Origin: Annona cherimola | Lineage: Eukaryota; Streptophyta; Magnoliopsida; Magnoliales; Annonaceae | Reading direction: 5' to 3' | NCBI GenBank assembly: GCA_030490835.1 | Contig: CM059971.1 | Location: 69,148,224 to 69,212,223 of the forward strand | DNA: 64,000 nucleotides | Shown: in pieces, positions 33,011 to 45,148 of the stretch | How the letters are laid out: each line of letters starts with the position of its first letter | Numbering within the stretch: position 1 is the stretch's first letter | Position numbers and translations under genes: made by a program | Notes under the pieces: model-generated | What the model saw: only the letters and a program-made list of their open reading frames with translations | Databases searched by the model: none | Told to the model about the DNA's origin: nothing

Positions 33011-36000
33011 TTCCACATTTATACCCAAAAGGTACTCCACTATTTATATTAAATACTTACATTGGCATCGAAGACACAAGGCTGCGCCTTGGCTCATGAA
33101 GAGATAATCAAAAATTCAAATAATGGACTAGTTAACTTTTGATCATTCAATCAAGAATTTTTTATAATTTAGTAATATGTACATTAAATATGTTGTTAAA
33201 AAAATTATTTTAATTTCTCACCATGACTAGGCTTGAGGTTTAACGAGGTTAATTGCTTCATTGTTTTTCAATAATTATTGAAATTTTAATTGTAGCATTG
33301 ACAATGATGTATGCCACTAAGTACTGTACAGATTGCAAGCTAGAATTTTAGAAGGGTGTTCAGCAAGTAAGATTTTTCACCTAAGTCTTTTCAGTCTAAA
33401 ATTTTTCACTCTCTACAACTGTCCTGTATTTTAATTATTTATTTACATCTCCCTATACAGACTGCTCTATTTTTTAATCATTTCTACACAATTACCTATA
33501 CAACGACCTATCTCTTGGAACATTATTATCTTTATTTCTCATTATTACTCCTATCTTATCATATCATTTTCTATCAATTTAGCAATTTTACACCAAAAAC
33601 TTTTCATTTAAAAATTTTATCACTTTCCAAACACGCCCCTAATTTGTTGCCTAATGTCTTAATTTTTAGCATGGGATTGTGTTATGTCATAAGCAATTAG
33701 GTCTACCTAGGTCATCTACAAATCTATTAAATAACTAGTAAAGTCTATAAATATCAATATGTGAACTTCATCCACTCATAATATAGAGAACCATTTGGCC
33801 ATCCACTGTATAGTCTACATACATGAAAAAGTACCTGTTGCATGGATATGTCCATTTGCCTTGACACTCATCCCAAATTCATATACTACCCACCAATAAA
33901 TACTTTGCATCTAGTTCCATCTATAATTAGTGTACCCATCACAGGGCATATTCTATTACAATAAGATAAGCTTATTCTAATATGATAAGATAAGATAAAA
34001 TAATCAATACCATACGGCTCGTTTATAAATATAGAGGGCTTCGATTCCTCTCCTAAGGGAAATCCCATCAACGTACTCCCCTTCTTTATTTCATTTCTGT
34101 CTAGCATCTAGGTTGTGAATACATGATTGGTTTCTTCTAATCGGTTGATGAAGATTAGGATGTAGGGTGAGATACAAATCCAGAAAAATGATTATAGACT
34201 ACGCGTTTAATGTAAATCTTAAAATCAATTACATATTTTCAACATAAATGATGATTATAGATGATAAGTCTTAAAAATAAATTTTTTACTAGTCATGTTC
34301 CCATTATTACAATACAGACATAAAAATAAATCATACATATCCAATCTCAATACATGCTTTTTTTTAACAATTAAAATAAAAATTATTCTTTTCTTAAAAA
34401 GTTTTCTATGGTCCAATTTCTAACATTCAACTTGATTTACCTACCTGTAAAATAATAGATTAGTCTCAACACAATTAGCAAGTGAAAAATCATTTAAAAA
34501 TGGATAATGGCCAAATTAAAACTTAATTAAATTATATAAAATAAATATTTAATTTAGTAACTTTAAAATTAGGCCTTGAATGCAAATTTTAACTCTTCCA
34601 TTGAGTACAAAAGCATTAAGAATATACAAATTAACTACTCGATGATAAAAATCGAAGTTAAAATGATCAATTTATAGCAATACATAATGGACGATCTACA
34701 CTAAGCCACGTCTTCGCGGCCATTCAGTGCAGCCGGCAAGCTCCACCATAATGATAACAAGCATGCGAGATGTATGAACTCAGAAGCATGCATTTATCCA
34801 AAGCCAACCTAAATTAGTTGCATTAAAACAAAACCAAAGTCATTGACGTCTTATGTATCTGACTACTAATTGGATTCCATAACTCCCATATATATTAGTG
34901 TGTGTATATGGCAAAAACATGTCAATGCATTTATTTAATAAAATAAAAGCATAAAAAAGAAAATGATCGCATTATTAACGCATGCACTTAGGCATAAATT
35001 CAGGCATAATTTATCTACGTAATTATATCTTTGAAATTTTTAGGATTATAAAATTATGACAAATATATATAATCCTTATCTAAAAGTCATGTACATGTGA
35101 TATAAATGTCATAAACAATTAATTAAAAATAACTAATTAATTGTACAAGAATAATTGCAACGCAAAATAAATAATTATTGGAACCCATTATTAAACTTCC
35201 AAATAAAAATCCTACTAGCCTATGCTCGTTAAGTTCAACCTTAACCCAACTTATCCATATAAACTTCATTACGTGAAATCTTTATCAATTACATCTGATG
35301 GAGCCCACATGCCTAGGGAGGCAAAAATATATTTTCCTTATTTTCTTAAGACAACTAAACTCGAATCTAAATCTCTAAGACTTATGGTTAGACTTATGGA
35401 CCTCCCGTACTCAATCAAGCTACACAGATTGTTGAAATAATATTTATAATTAAATTAAAAATACGACCAAAAGCATATAAAAATAACAAATAGGTCAAGC
35501 CCATTAACAATTATGTAGGCCGAATTAATCAAAAGGTCAACCCTTATTATCCTTCCTAAATTTGACCAAGACAACTTAAAATTTTAAAATCTTTAGACGC
35601 AGTAAAGATCCTTCTCTTTCGCAATTATATCTAAAAGGCAATCCATTATTTATGTTAAAAATACTGACAAGCAGAAAGAAGATAAGGAGAGGGAATAGGT
35701 TTTTGGGATTTTCATGGCTTTTGAGATTGAGTGTTGAGGCGGGACTTGAAATAAAAGGAGTATAGCTTCAGACCATAAAAAAATCATTTCATCAATTGAA
35801 AGTAGATTTTATTTTGATTGCTTTGATTAAGAAAATTGTTCAGATATTAAGCATAGATTATTTGATGCATAGATCTTGCCATTGTAAAAGTGGTCGTCAG
35901 ATACGTTATTGAGGCATTGACGACTAGAAATATTTGTGGATGCAGAAATATGTTAGTAATTTCTAAGTAATGGGTTTTACAAATTACTTAAATAAGCCTG

Positions 36001-36304
36001 AACATCATTTTTATATTTTTAATTTTAAAATATAAAGGAATGGGGCAACCACAACCCATCCGATGGAGAACGAAGATGCTCTTGGATTTCGGGAGTAGAT
36101 TTTTAAAAATCTAAAAGAAATATTTAAAAATCTCCAAAATTGGTAAAAATTGATATACATGTTAAATATACTTAGATTAAATACAGCTTCGGATAACCTT
36201 CTGGCTCAAATTCGGTAAGTATATCTATGAGTGTTAACGGATTAGGTTGGATGGGTTGGAGCCTAATCCTAATCCTAACTCATTTAAAATATCTCAACTC
36301 TAAT
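32891..36304 (+). repeat. Segmental duplication, copy 1
   Basis: Matches 59697-64000 in the same orientation and order. The window's end cuts copy 2 at the equivalent of about 36304, so the true right limit is unknown. By eye similarity is about 91% around 33240-33480 but about 97-99% around 34320-35440. Copy 1 lacks the 885-bp hAT-like insertion found in copy 2. No conserved gene lies inside; open frames shared by the copies (33886-34107, 35222-35440) carry many replacement differences. Confidence 0.9.
33351..33640. mobile_element. MITE of the GTGTTTGG family
   Basis: 290 bp inside the duplication. Left end AGGGTGTTCAGCAAGTAA; right end is the inverse of AGGGGCGTGTTTGGAAAGTGA. The interior is AT-rich with no coding capacity. 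Its equivalent in copy 2 is 60162-60451. Confidence 0.55.
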
Positions 36305-36801
36305 TGTTTATTAACTCATTTAAAAAAGCTCAACTCTAACCGATTTAAAACTCATTTAATAAATAAGTAGGCAGGTTGTTAACGGGTTATATAGCAAACA
36401 ACCCGAAGGTCTAGACTTTGACAAACGATAATCTGGAGTAAAGAGGTCAGAGTGTTTTTGGCACACGAGAAATGAAAATAAAGTAGTAACGGGAAAATAG
36501 GAAAATTAAAATTAAGTGGCGGGAGGAAGACTCAACGGGAAAAAATAACTAAGGGGTTTACATTATATATATATATATAGATATACTTGAATGAGTCAAA
36601 TAGTTAAATGAATTGAATTGGTTAAATAGGTTAAACAGGTTGACACGTTATAAAATCTCAACCTTAATCCGTTTATTTAATTAAATGGTTGAACGAGTTG
36701 ATAGATCATAACACATTTATTCAAAAATCCGAACCTAAATCTATTTATAAATGGGTTGAATGAGCGGGTTGACAGGTTGATCATGACCATTAACACCCTT
36801 G
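36226..36801. mobile_element. Short non-autonomous hAT element, perfect TSD
   Basis: 576 bp. Starts TATGAGTGTTAACGG and ends CCATTAACACCCTTG, and the first and last ~170 bp match the ends of the 5.16-kb hAT element at 440-5595 (GGGTTGGAGCCTAATCCTAA; AATGGTTGAACGAGTTG). Flanked by identical 8-mers AGTATATC (36218-36225 and 36802-36809). The ~230-bp centre is not from the transposase gene. Copy 2 of the duplication carries its left end at 63930-64000, so it inserted before the duplication. Confidence 0.9.
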
Positions 36802-36809
36802 AGTATATC

Positions 36810-37350
36810 TCTTGTTAGAGTTTTAAGTATTACAATTACCACGATAGTCGTCTCCAACATTTTAACCCGCCAGCAACAAGCTGTTGACACTTGACATTGG
36901 AAATACTCTAATTAAGACGACGTGGAAACCCCGCTTATGGACTCATGTGGATATTAAAAATTCACGAAGGAGCATTTTACTCATTGCATGTCAATTTCTC
37001 ATCTTTTCAACGCCGTAAATGCCCAGCGGTTTAAAATGCTACCAAGTAAAAAAAGTTTCAAAGCTTAAATGCAAATACACTAATGTCAAGCTTTAGAAAG
37101 CAAATATACAAACTCAAAAGGTTAAAAATGGGAAAAAAAAAATTTGACTAGTGTCAAAGCAAGTTTGTCATCTAGTTTAGTTCACCGAACATCCATGTAT
37201 GCTAGTTAAAAAATATAATAATTGTATAAAATGGTTATATTTTAATTAGTCTTGTCTTTTCATTTGCATTGTACATGGTATGGTGCACACAAATACGTCA
37301 TGCATGTGCTTAGAGTTGGGAAAAAATTTTAACTCCCTTCGCTTAGAAGA
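36810..37350. other. Intergenic DNA
   Basis: I see nothing that can be named here. Confidence 0.4.
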
Positions 37351-37715
37351 TATTTTTCAATTTTAGCATCCTTTAATCTACGCTCACATCCTCTCCCTCA
37401 TTAATTTAATGGTGCAACACATGTAGTTTACACCTTCGAAACTTGATAACGGCCAAGTTTATTCAATTAAGCGGCATTCTAACGTCTAATACGTCTTAAT
37501 ATTTTTCCCATGAAGTTTCATCCTCTTTTTCTTTCTTTAGCTATATATCCTTTTCTATCTTAAATGTCTTTAAAACAAGCAAATGGAGAGTAAATTAAAT
37601 TACGAAGGACTGACCGTTATCAAGTTGCGAAGGTGTAAACTACAGGTGTTGCCCCATTAAATTAATGGCGGAGAGGATGTGAGAGTAAATTAAAGGACGC
37701 TAAAATTGAAAAATA
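37351..37715. mobile_element. Fold-back element with ~103-bp inverted arms
   Basis: The left arm 37351-37453 (from TATTTTTCAATTTTAGC to TTGATAACGGCC) is mirrored by the right arm 37612-37715 with few mismatches. The ~158-bp loop matches 20225-20345 and part of 19590-19625. Long arms without a coding region suggest a Mutator-like or fold-back MITE. No target duplication was found. Confidence 0.75.
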
Positions 37716-38925
37716 CAATACAGTGCAGCAAACAATTAATCATGAAAGATAAGGAAAAAATAGGCATGGGAAAGTAAGACGTCATCTAGAAGAGAGAGAT
37801 TACCGTTCCACAGAGACAGGTGGAACTTGAGCTGATTTCAACCAATCCGTATGAAGGCGACGAGAATGGAAGAGGAACGATGAGAAGGTGGAAGAAAAAA
37901 AGAGTTTGCGTTTTCGGTGCTGCCAAAGTAGATTGCCTCAGATCCAGCTGTCAATAAAATGAGAATGCAACGAGCACTAGAGAGCAAACTCTGCCAAAGC
38001 AGACTGCCTGAGATCGAGATGGTGATTTCGCTCCCCTTTTTGGTGCTGTAGAGTGGAATTGTCGAGGCGGATGCCAACTGGTGAAGTTGAGAGATTTATA
38101 GGGTTGGAGGGTCTTTGAACACGGGATGAAATTTTGGGAATTATTTGGGCGCCCGGCAAAGGATATTTCTTTCTTCCTCTTGCATTTCTAAATTTACATT
38201 TCACTCGATGCATTATATGGCATAATTAATTGCCCGCCACCCAAGGGAAATGAGTCAACTAGATCATTTCATTATTTTTTTTATTCTTTTCTTTATCAAT
38301 AATTTAATATCATCTTTACTCCTGAACACAGCCGCTTGATATTCTTAAAGTTTTGTTTTCAGGTATATCCTAAATATATATAATTATTTACCCATATGGT
38401 TAGCCGTTGGGGTCGGTTCCGGATACCTAATGTACCTACTCTATCCTTATCATATTTAGGAAGTTGGAAAATAATTTCTGCCTTACATGTGCCCACGGTT
38501 AAAATTTACTATCTAACCCTACCTAATTTAAGGTCAGTTCTGTAGACTATCGCGCCCTTAGTTATGACAACGGCTCCATAGCCTGAAATAAAATTGGTTT
38601 TGAGAAAATGTACTATTTGTCTTTTTTATCTCAAAGCATCTTAGATTGCTTCAGCTTAAACCCATAATCAAGTCACTTATGCTTGGACTCAGAATCTTCT
38701 TCTTTAAAATTACTCTTCTCGTTAATTTATAAAATAAAAAATTTCTTTATAGAGTAATTATAATTTATCTATAGTTGAAATATTTTTACTCATGTCAATA
38801 TTTTTAAACTTAGTCTATTCAGCCCAACTATTTAAAAAAATTGAATTCATATCCTTGTTATTAATACGTATAGTTCCCAATAAATATTCTTTCCATCATT
38901 GATAGATTCTTAAAATGAGTTCCTA
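37716..38925. other. Intergenic DNA with a GC-richer patch
   Basis: 37800-38220 is GC-richer and contains a diverged ~69-bp direct repeat (CTGCCAAAGTAGATTGCCTC and CTGCCAAAGCAGACTGCCTG). A minus-strand 79-codon frame there shows weak similarity in one stretch to a frame at 41379-41648 minus (STKKG / STASKG). I cannot name either; they may be captured gene scraps. Confidence 0.35.
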
Positions 38926-39037
38926 TTATATGCGCCAAGGCCAAGTACCTAGGCACGTAGCCCATCTATTATACACCATTGGATCGCACAAAGTCTAAAA
39001 AAATCGTTAGATGGGCACGTAGCTTGGGCATATATAA
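38926..39037. mobile_element. Small fold-back MITE
   Basis: 112 bp with inverted ends TTATATGCGCCAAGGCCAAG and CTTGGGCATATATAA around a GGCACGTAGCCCATCTA / TAGATGGGCACGTAGC inner pair. A related half-copy lies at about 56430-56475 (GGGCACTTAGCCTGAGCGCA). Confidence 0.5.
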
Positions 39038-39095
39038 TCAGTGCTCAAAATGAAGAGTAATATGGAGAGTTAATGCTTTTAAAGTGAATATCACC

Positions 39096-39373
39096 CATGC
39101 ATTGTGATTGAGAATTGATAAAACTTTTGATCAAAAATTTTTGGTATAAAAGTTTTTACATATGAAAAAAATAATGTAAAAGAACATTTGGGTAATGATG
39201 AGTAGTAAATAGAATAAAATTCAAAATAAATAAGTTAGATATACAAGTAGTTGTGTTGAAATAATTAAAAAGTAGGAAATTGTATTAAAAAATAAAGAAA
39301 TAATTAAAAAAGATTGTTATGGAGAGTGAAAAGTTTTAGTTTAAAAGGTTTTAGGTGTTAATAAACACCCCTT
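39096..39373. mobile_element. MITE of the GTGTTTGG family, worn
   Basis: Contains TTGATAAAACTTTTGATC at the left, GGTAATGATGAGTAGTAAAT inside and TTAATAAACACCCCT at the right, all shared with the copies at 40553 and 33351 (inverted). Confidence 0.45.
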
Positions 39374-40552
39374 AACATAAAATAAATTTATTAAAACAAA
39401 ATAAAATAGTAGATAACTAATTAAAATTAATTTTTATTACAAAAATATGAAAAATTATAAATAAACTAATTTCAGAGTTCAAAAAAAATTCTTAAAATTT
39501 ATGTTTAAAATTTTTTTAAGATATAAAAATAAAAAAATTATTCAACGAAAGATAGATTCTTAAAATATGAATTATATTTAACTTATTCTCTAATATTTTA
39601 TGATAAAATATAAGGTATTATTTTTAAAAACCACTTATATTAAATTTAAATGTAATTAATTATAAATTTTTTATATTTTAAGTTTGTAAAAAGTTTTAAA
39701 TATTTCTAAATAATCTATTATTCTTCTTTTGTATGAAAATAATTTTTTATTTTAGTTTTTAATATATGAAAGACACAAATATAATTGTTTTAGACTTGAA
39801 GATGGCTTCTTTTATTTTTTATTATTTTTATTCTTAATAAATTTCATATAAATATATTTTATTTATATAGTATTCTACGTTAAACTTATTTTATATGATA
39901 ATATGTCATTTATATAATAATTTTATATAACTATTATATAAGATAATTTGAAGTACACAAAAGAAGTAAAATTGTCCCCAAGTAATTTCAAATGTAGCCA
40001 TTTTTTAGGCCAGTAAAATTTTACGTCCATTGAACTAGTCAACATTAACTTAATTTAGTAAAACTTATTGAAAAAATTTAACTATTCTTAAATGATCTAT
40101 TATTCTTCTTTTGCAATAGAAATTTTAATTTTATTTTATATGAAAGACAGAAAAATAAATTTTTAGACTTCAAGATGGTTTTTTGTGTATTTTATTAATT
40201 TTCATGTAAATATATTTTATTTAAATATTATTCTATGTTCAGATTATTTTATATGAGAATATGTCATTTATAGACATATTATCGTATAATGATTTTATTT
40301 AAATATATTATATGATTTATTATTTTATTTTAAAATATATAATTGGAAGTACATACAAGTAGTGAAATTGTCGCCTGATAATTTCACATGTAACCATTTT
40401 TTGGGCCACATAAAATGAGATGTTCATTGAATTTTTAATTTAAATTAGTCAATTTTAACATAATGTAGTAAAATTTATTAATGCATATATGCATTTAAAA
40501 ATAGCAGAAATTTCATTACATATTCATGTAAAAAACAACTTAATATAATTTT
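39374..40552. other. Very AT-rich intergenic DNA
   Basis: No gene. A diverged direct duplication is visible: about 39715-39985 resembles 40095-40375 (CTATTATTCTTCTTTTG; GAAGTACA...AAATTGTC). Confidence 0.4.
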
Positions 40553-40846
40553 TAAGGATGTATTTGGGAAATGATAAAACTTTTTTATGAAAAAGTGATA
40601 ACACTTTTGAAAGAAAAATTTTTATGCAAAATTTTTTGAAACAAAAGAAAATGATGTAATATGAAAATAATGATGAGTAGTAAAGAAAATAATGTTAAAA
40701 TAGATAGGTTAATTGTATAAATAGTGTATAAAAATGATTGAAAAGCAGGACAATTGAATAAGAATGTGTGAAAAAATAAGTAAAAGATAAAATAATTGTA
40801 GAAGTTTTATATATGTATCTAGACATGCTTAGCCAAGCATGCCCTT
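40553..40846. mobile_element. MITE of the GTGTTTGG family
   Basis: Left AAGGATGTATTTGGGAAATG, right end TTAGCCAAGCATGCCCTT (inverse of AAGGGCATGCTTGGCTAA). The interior AAAATGATGTAATATGA and AAAATAGATAGGTTAATTG match the 10021 copy. Confidence 0.5.
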
Positions 40847-41370
40847 AGATAACTTTTTTGTCATATATAATTTTGGAAGACTAACTTAATACTTATCTTT
40901 TGTTTCTTAATTTTAAAATATTTTTTGGAAAATCTAGAACATTTATCTGATTTATCATATTTATTTATTTATGACTTCAAAAACTACATTCATTGAAAAC
41001 TTCTATATACTATATTTATATCATACATTTTATAAAAATTTTATTAGCTAGTTATCCACTCTTAAAAGCTATTTTTCTTGACATGGTAAGAGAAGATGTA
41101 TTAAGCATGACAGAAAGTTCAGATTTTAAAAAAAATGTATTTTAGCATTTAAAAATTAAGAGTGAGTATGTAAACTTCCATGCTCATTTATGTTTTAAAT
41201 AAATTATCATAATTGTATGCATATAAAATAAAACAAAATTATGCTACATATTTATCGAATACCTAATAAATTTTAGCTACATATATATATATATATTTAA
41301 AAGTAGCAAAAATTGATGTCTTTGCACCAATGCGAACCAACGCTAGTTTGAGTGTTGGGGACGTCAATCT
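40847..41370. other. AT-rich intergenic DNA
   Basis: I see nothing beyond a short AT run at 41279-41298. Confidence 0.4.
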
Positions 41371-42110
41371 CCTTTTATTTAATAGGAGCATCTCCAATTG
41401 TTAAAAGAGAGCCAACCCATGGGAAGTGCGCCCCGCGTTTTTTCTCGCAAGAAGCCCGTCATCCACCATTCATTTTCGTTTGATGGTTTTGATTTCACAG
41501 GGCATTTTCGGTAGTTGAAAATGTGCTTCGATTTTGTGGTGGGCACAAACTGCAGAGTTCCAATGCTCTGCTTCTCCCTTCCCTTACTCGCTGTGGAGCT
41601 TAGCCGAATTTGCTTGGAAGCCGGCGGGACAGAGAAGGTGGAGCACAAAGTGGATCAGCAGTTGGCGACGTGCTGCCGATGAACTGCTACTAAGGAACCC
41701 CTATAGTGAAATCAGACAATGTGAGATTTGAGATGAGGGCTTCCACCTCAGAGATGACGCGCTGCTGACGAACTGCTACTACTGATGATTTGTTGCTGCT
41801 GCCAATGACGTTCCTTTGCAGCAATGAAGTCAGTGAGTTTGAACGACGATTGGCAGCATCGACCAGCAAAAAAGAAGAAAACTCGCAGCATTAATTTTTT
41901 TTAGATTAAGGCGATTGGAGAACAGATCTGGTCCGGCGAGTTAGGCATCACAGTTAGGAAGCCATCGGCGATCCAGCGGTCAACGGCTGGTGGGTTTTGA
42001 GAGTGCGGCGGCTGTCGGCTAGCGTTCGGTTGCATTCTGTAGAAGGTGATGCACCGTGCCCATTTGTCGCGATGGACATAAATTAGAGAGCCTGTTTAGA
42101 TCTAGTGGTC
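41371..42110. other. GC-richer patch of unknown origin
   Basis: Base composition jumps relative to both sides. It opens with GGAGCATCTCCAATTG, text common near plant transposon ends. There is no recognisable protein; the minus-strand frame 41379-41648 is not familiar. It could be a gene fragment carried by a transposon, but no matching terminal repeats were found. Confidence 0.3.
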
Positions 42111-44207
42111 TAGAGGACCACTTGAATTCGTGCACATCCAGATTGTTATTTGCAATATAGAGCATTCAAAACAATTTTACAAAAAAATTTCAATAATCTA
42201 ATAGAATCCCCAAATTATATAAATATAATATTCGTGTAAAAAATATAAATATCACTACTTATTGCATTAAAACCTCAATTTCAATGTAATTTCTCTTAAC
42301 ATTTTGTGAAAATGATATAAAATAACTACAAAATGATGTAAGTTTTTTTATAAAGTTTCTATTTATATATTTTAAATAAACTTGTAAAAAATAAATCTTT
42401 TATGTCGTTGGAATTTTTTAGATTTGTATAGATGTCCAATTATTCAATTCACAAACGTAGTCAATTGGAAGATTTTATATAGAATATAATTATCAAAAAG
42501 TTTTCATATAAAATCTTCTTAAGATGAAAATTTTAAAATTAGAAGGGTGAAATAATTAGCTTAACGAAATTGAGATTTAAATTTTAGCAAATTTGACTCT
42601 TAAATTTATGAAAGTTTATAAATCTAACACGAAGGGTTATTGTTGTGAAATAGAGTCATACAAATTTTTGAAATAAAGAAATTGTTACCATTGTAAAATG
42701 AAAAAAAATCAAATTCACTTCACTTCCCTGTTTTCATAGATTATTTTTTAATACTCTTGCTACTCTTTGCTTAAAATCAAATTTTTTTTTAAAAAAAATT
42801 AACCCTCAAACATGCATTCTTCATGTTAGAAAAACCTAACCGTATGCTTGTATATCTTAGGTTAAAAAAATTCAATCATACGCATACATTGTTAATCAAT
42901 TTTTTAAAAAATTTAATTTGATCTTTTTATTTTAATTTGACTTAAATTAATATTTATTTTAAATTTTCAATTATAACAAGCAATGAGATAGATGAGTGAA
43001 CTCTACGAGCTTTAGAAAACTTAGCTTACTAAGTTCGCAAAATAAATCAACATAAGAAATTTATTACATTTATAATTAATTTCTTTAATTTTTATTTTAA
43101 TTCTAAATAAAATTTTTTTATTATTATCAAAATAACTAAATAAAAGTATTTACATTGAAGTTAAAATATTAAAATAATTATTACTATTTATTTGAAATAA
43201 ATAATTTATCATCAATTTAAAAATATTTATTTTGCAAGTTATATATTTTAATTAATACTTTTCATATTTGTTTAAATTAATTTTCAATTTTATTTAAATT
43301 TGATTAACTTTGGTTGAATTTGATTAAACTTTATTTTGTTACAATTTTGGGACATATAATTAATCCATTATTTACTTAATTATTAATTTTGAGACACAGA
43401 ATTAAATAATGATTTAAATTAACTATTTTTACCAATCTAAGTTTTAGCATAGTTTAAATTATAGTTTTGGAATATATAATTTTTCTATAAATTTTCTATA
43501 AATTTTTTATTCAATGTAAATATTTATTAAATTGATAGTCTTACATTGATTTCACTTGAAGTAAATAAATTTTTATTTTATTTTAAATTAATTAATTCTA
43601 GTAACAATAAATCACAATTATTATATTAATACGTTAAATATGTAATATAAACTGTAATAATATTATTTTATAATTCTAATAAATTTTGTTATAAAATTTC
43701 TATTAAATATAGTTCATGATTGGGCTAACATATGAATGCAAAAAAATAATTAAAAAAAACAATCTCACCAGCGAGCGGGACTATTCAATCGCTGCGTAAA
43801 CAAAATCACCTTTAAGTAAACATTTTAAATAATGAAAAATGTTTATTTTGGATTTTTTTAGCCACTAAATTTTATTAAAATAGTAATTATATGCCTAGCT
43901 AAATAAACGATTTTAAAATAATGAACGGGAAGAATTTGGTCAATTAAGACATCCAGGCATTAAACCGTGCAATTTCTTTGAAATTTGTCATGATTACTTC
44001 CTTTAAATACATTTATTAAATGTACTCAATAATAAATTAATTAACAAGATTTTATATATTTAAATAATATATTTATGTCTTCCACTATAAAAGATATGTT
44101 ATAAAATATATATTAAACATATATTAGTAATTTAGTGAAAATGTGTTAACGAACCGAAAAAATACTGTAGCAAAAAAAAAAATACTGTAGCAATTTAATA
44201 TACGTTC
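42111..44207. other. Very AT-rich intergenic DNA
   Basis: No gene is seen. It includes the first copy of the 223-bp direct repeat (43491-43713). Two AATACTGTAGCA motifs lie at 44161-44192, just before the Copia LTR. Confidence 0.4.
43491..43713. repeat. 223-bp direct repeat, left copy
   Basis: From TTTTCTATAAATTTTTTATT to TTCTATTAAATATAGTT; matches 48880-49102 at roughly 94-95% by eye. The two copies flank the truncated Copia element. Confidence 0.8.
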
Positions 44208-44339
44208 TGTTGGAAATATGTGGAAAATAAGCTAAGTCTATGTTTTGATGATTAACAAATCAATTTGAGTAAGTCTTTGTTACTAACATGTTTGTGGAAA
44301 TGATTAAAAGTTATAAATTTGATGAATATGAAGCATGGC

Positions 44340-44630
44340 AAGTCAAGTCGATTTCCAAGTCGACTCAAGCATCGACTTAGGCTAAGTCGATCCCCAAGTC
44401 GACTCCAGCATCGACTTCGAAACGACATTTCCTTCCAGAGTTGAAATCAAGACTGAGAGGTGCCGAAGTCGCATCCCAAGTCGACTCTGGTAGCGACTTG
44501 GAGGCATCATTTCTGTCCAGAGTTGAAACCGAGAACAGGGGCTGCCGAAGTCGCATCCCAAGTCGACTCTGCATGCGACTTGGGAGAAGTCGCGGATCAA
44601 GTCGACTCCGATTTCGACTTCAATACGGAA
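44340..44630 (+). repeat. Palindromic AAGTCG...CGACTT minisatellite, block 1
   Basis: About five to six units, each of the form AAGTCGC(A)-CCCAAGTCGACTC-x-GCGACTT, spaced roughly 40-80 bp apart. Each unit can fold on itself around GTCGAC. Some units have TCGA in place of TCGC. Confidence 0.75.
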
Positions 44631-44967
44631 ACATGTAGATCAAGATAAATGGTAGATTCAAGAGTTTCAAAAGAAAATGAAGGTAAAAGACAACTCAAAG
44701 ACTCAAGACTCAATTTCATTAAAAAAAAGACTCAATACTCAAGACATGAAGTCAAACGTGAGAATTATAAAGAGTCTCAAAGGAAGAACAACTAAACAAT
44801 GAAGGAATTCAAGCAAGCAATGCATTCCAAGATTCAAGTACTCAAGAACTCAAGAAAAGGAATCCAAGGTATTTTATGTAAAGAGATATAAGGGAGAACA
44901 TTCAATATGAAGAAAATCTAATGATCAAAGTCATCTCTGAAGATTTCAAGTTCATTAAGTAAGCTGC

Positions 44968-45148
44968 CGAGGTGAAGTCGCACCCGAAGTCGACTCCACC
45001 TGCTACTTGGGTTAAGTCGAGGACCAAGTCGACCCAGTTAGGAACTTGAAGGAATTGCGAATTGGCGAAGTCGCACCCGAAGTCGACTCCATCTGTGACT
45101 TGGGCGAAGTCGCACCCGAAGTCGACTCCACCCGCGACTTGGGTCGCA
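44968..45148 (+). repeat. Palindromic AAGTCG...CGACTT minisatellite, block 2
   Basis: Four further units of the same type (GAAGTCGCACCCGAAGTCGA, then CTCCACC and GCGACTTGGG), ending about 75 bp before the LTR TATA motif. Confidence 0.75.

Noticed and set aside
33886..34107. 73-codon frame kept in both duplicates (33886-34107 and 60701-60922)
   Set aside because: About eight replacement differences in 73 residues and no familiar motif. The shared frame is explained by recent duplication. The same applies to 35222-35440 and 62930-63136.
37838..38213. Overlapping minus-strand frames in the GC-richer patch
   Set aside because: No recognised domain; the patch contains a repeat and lies beside MITEs. 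At most an unidentified captured fragment.
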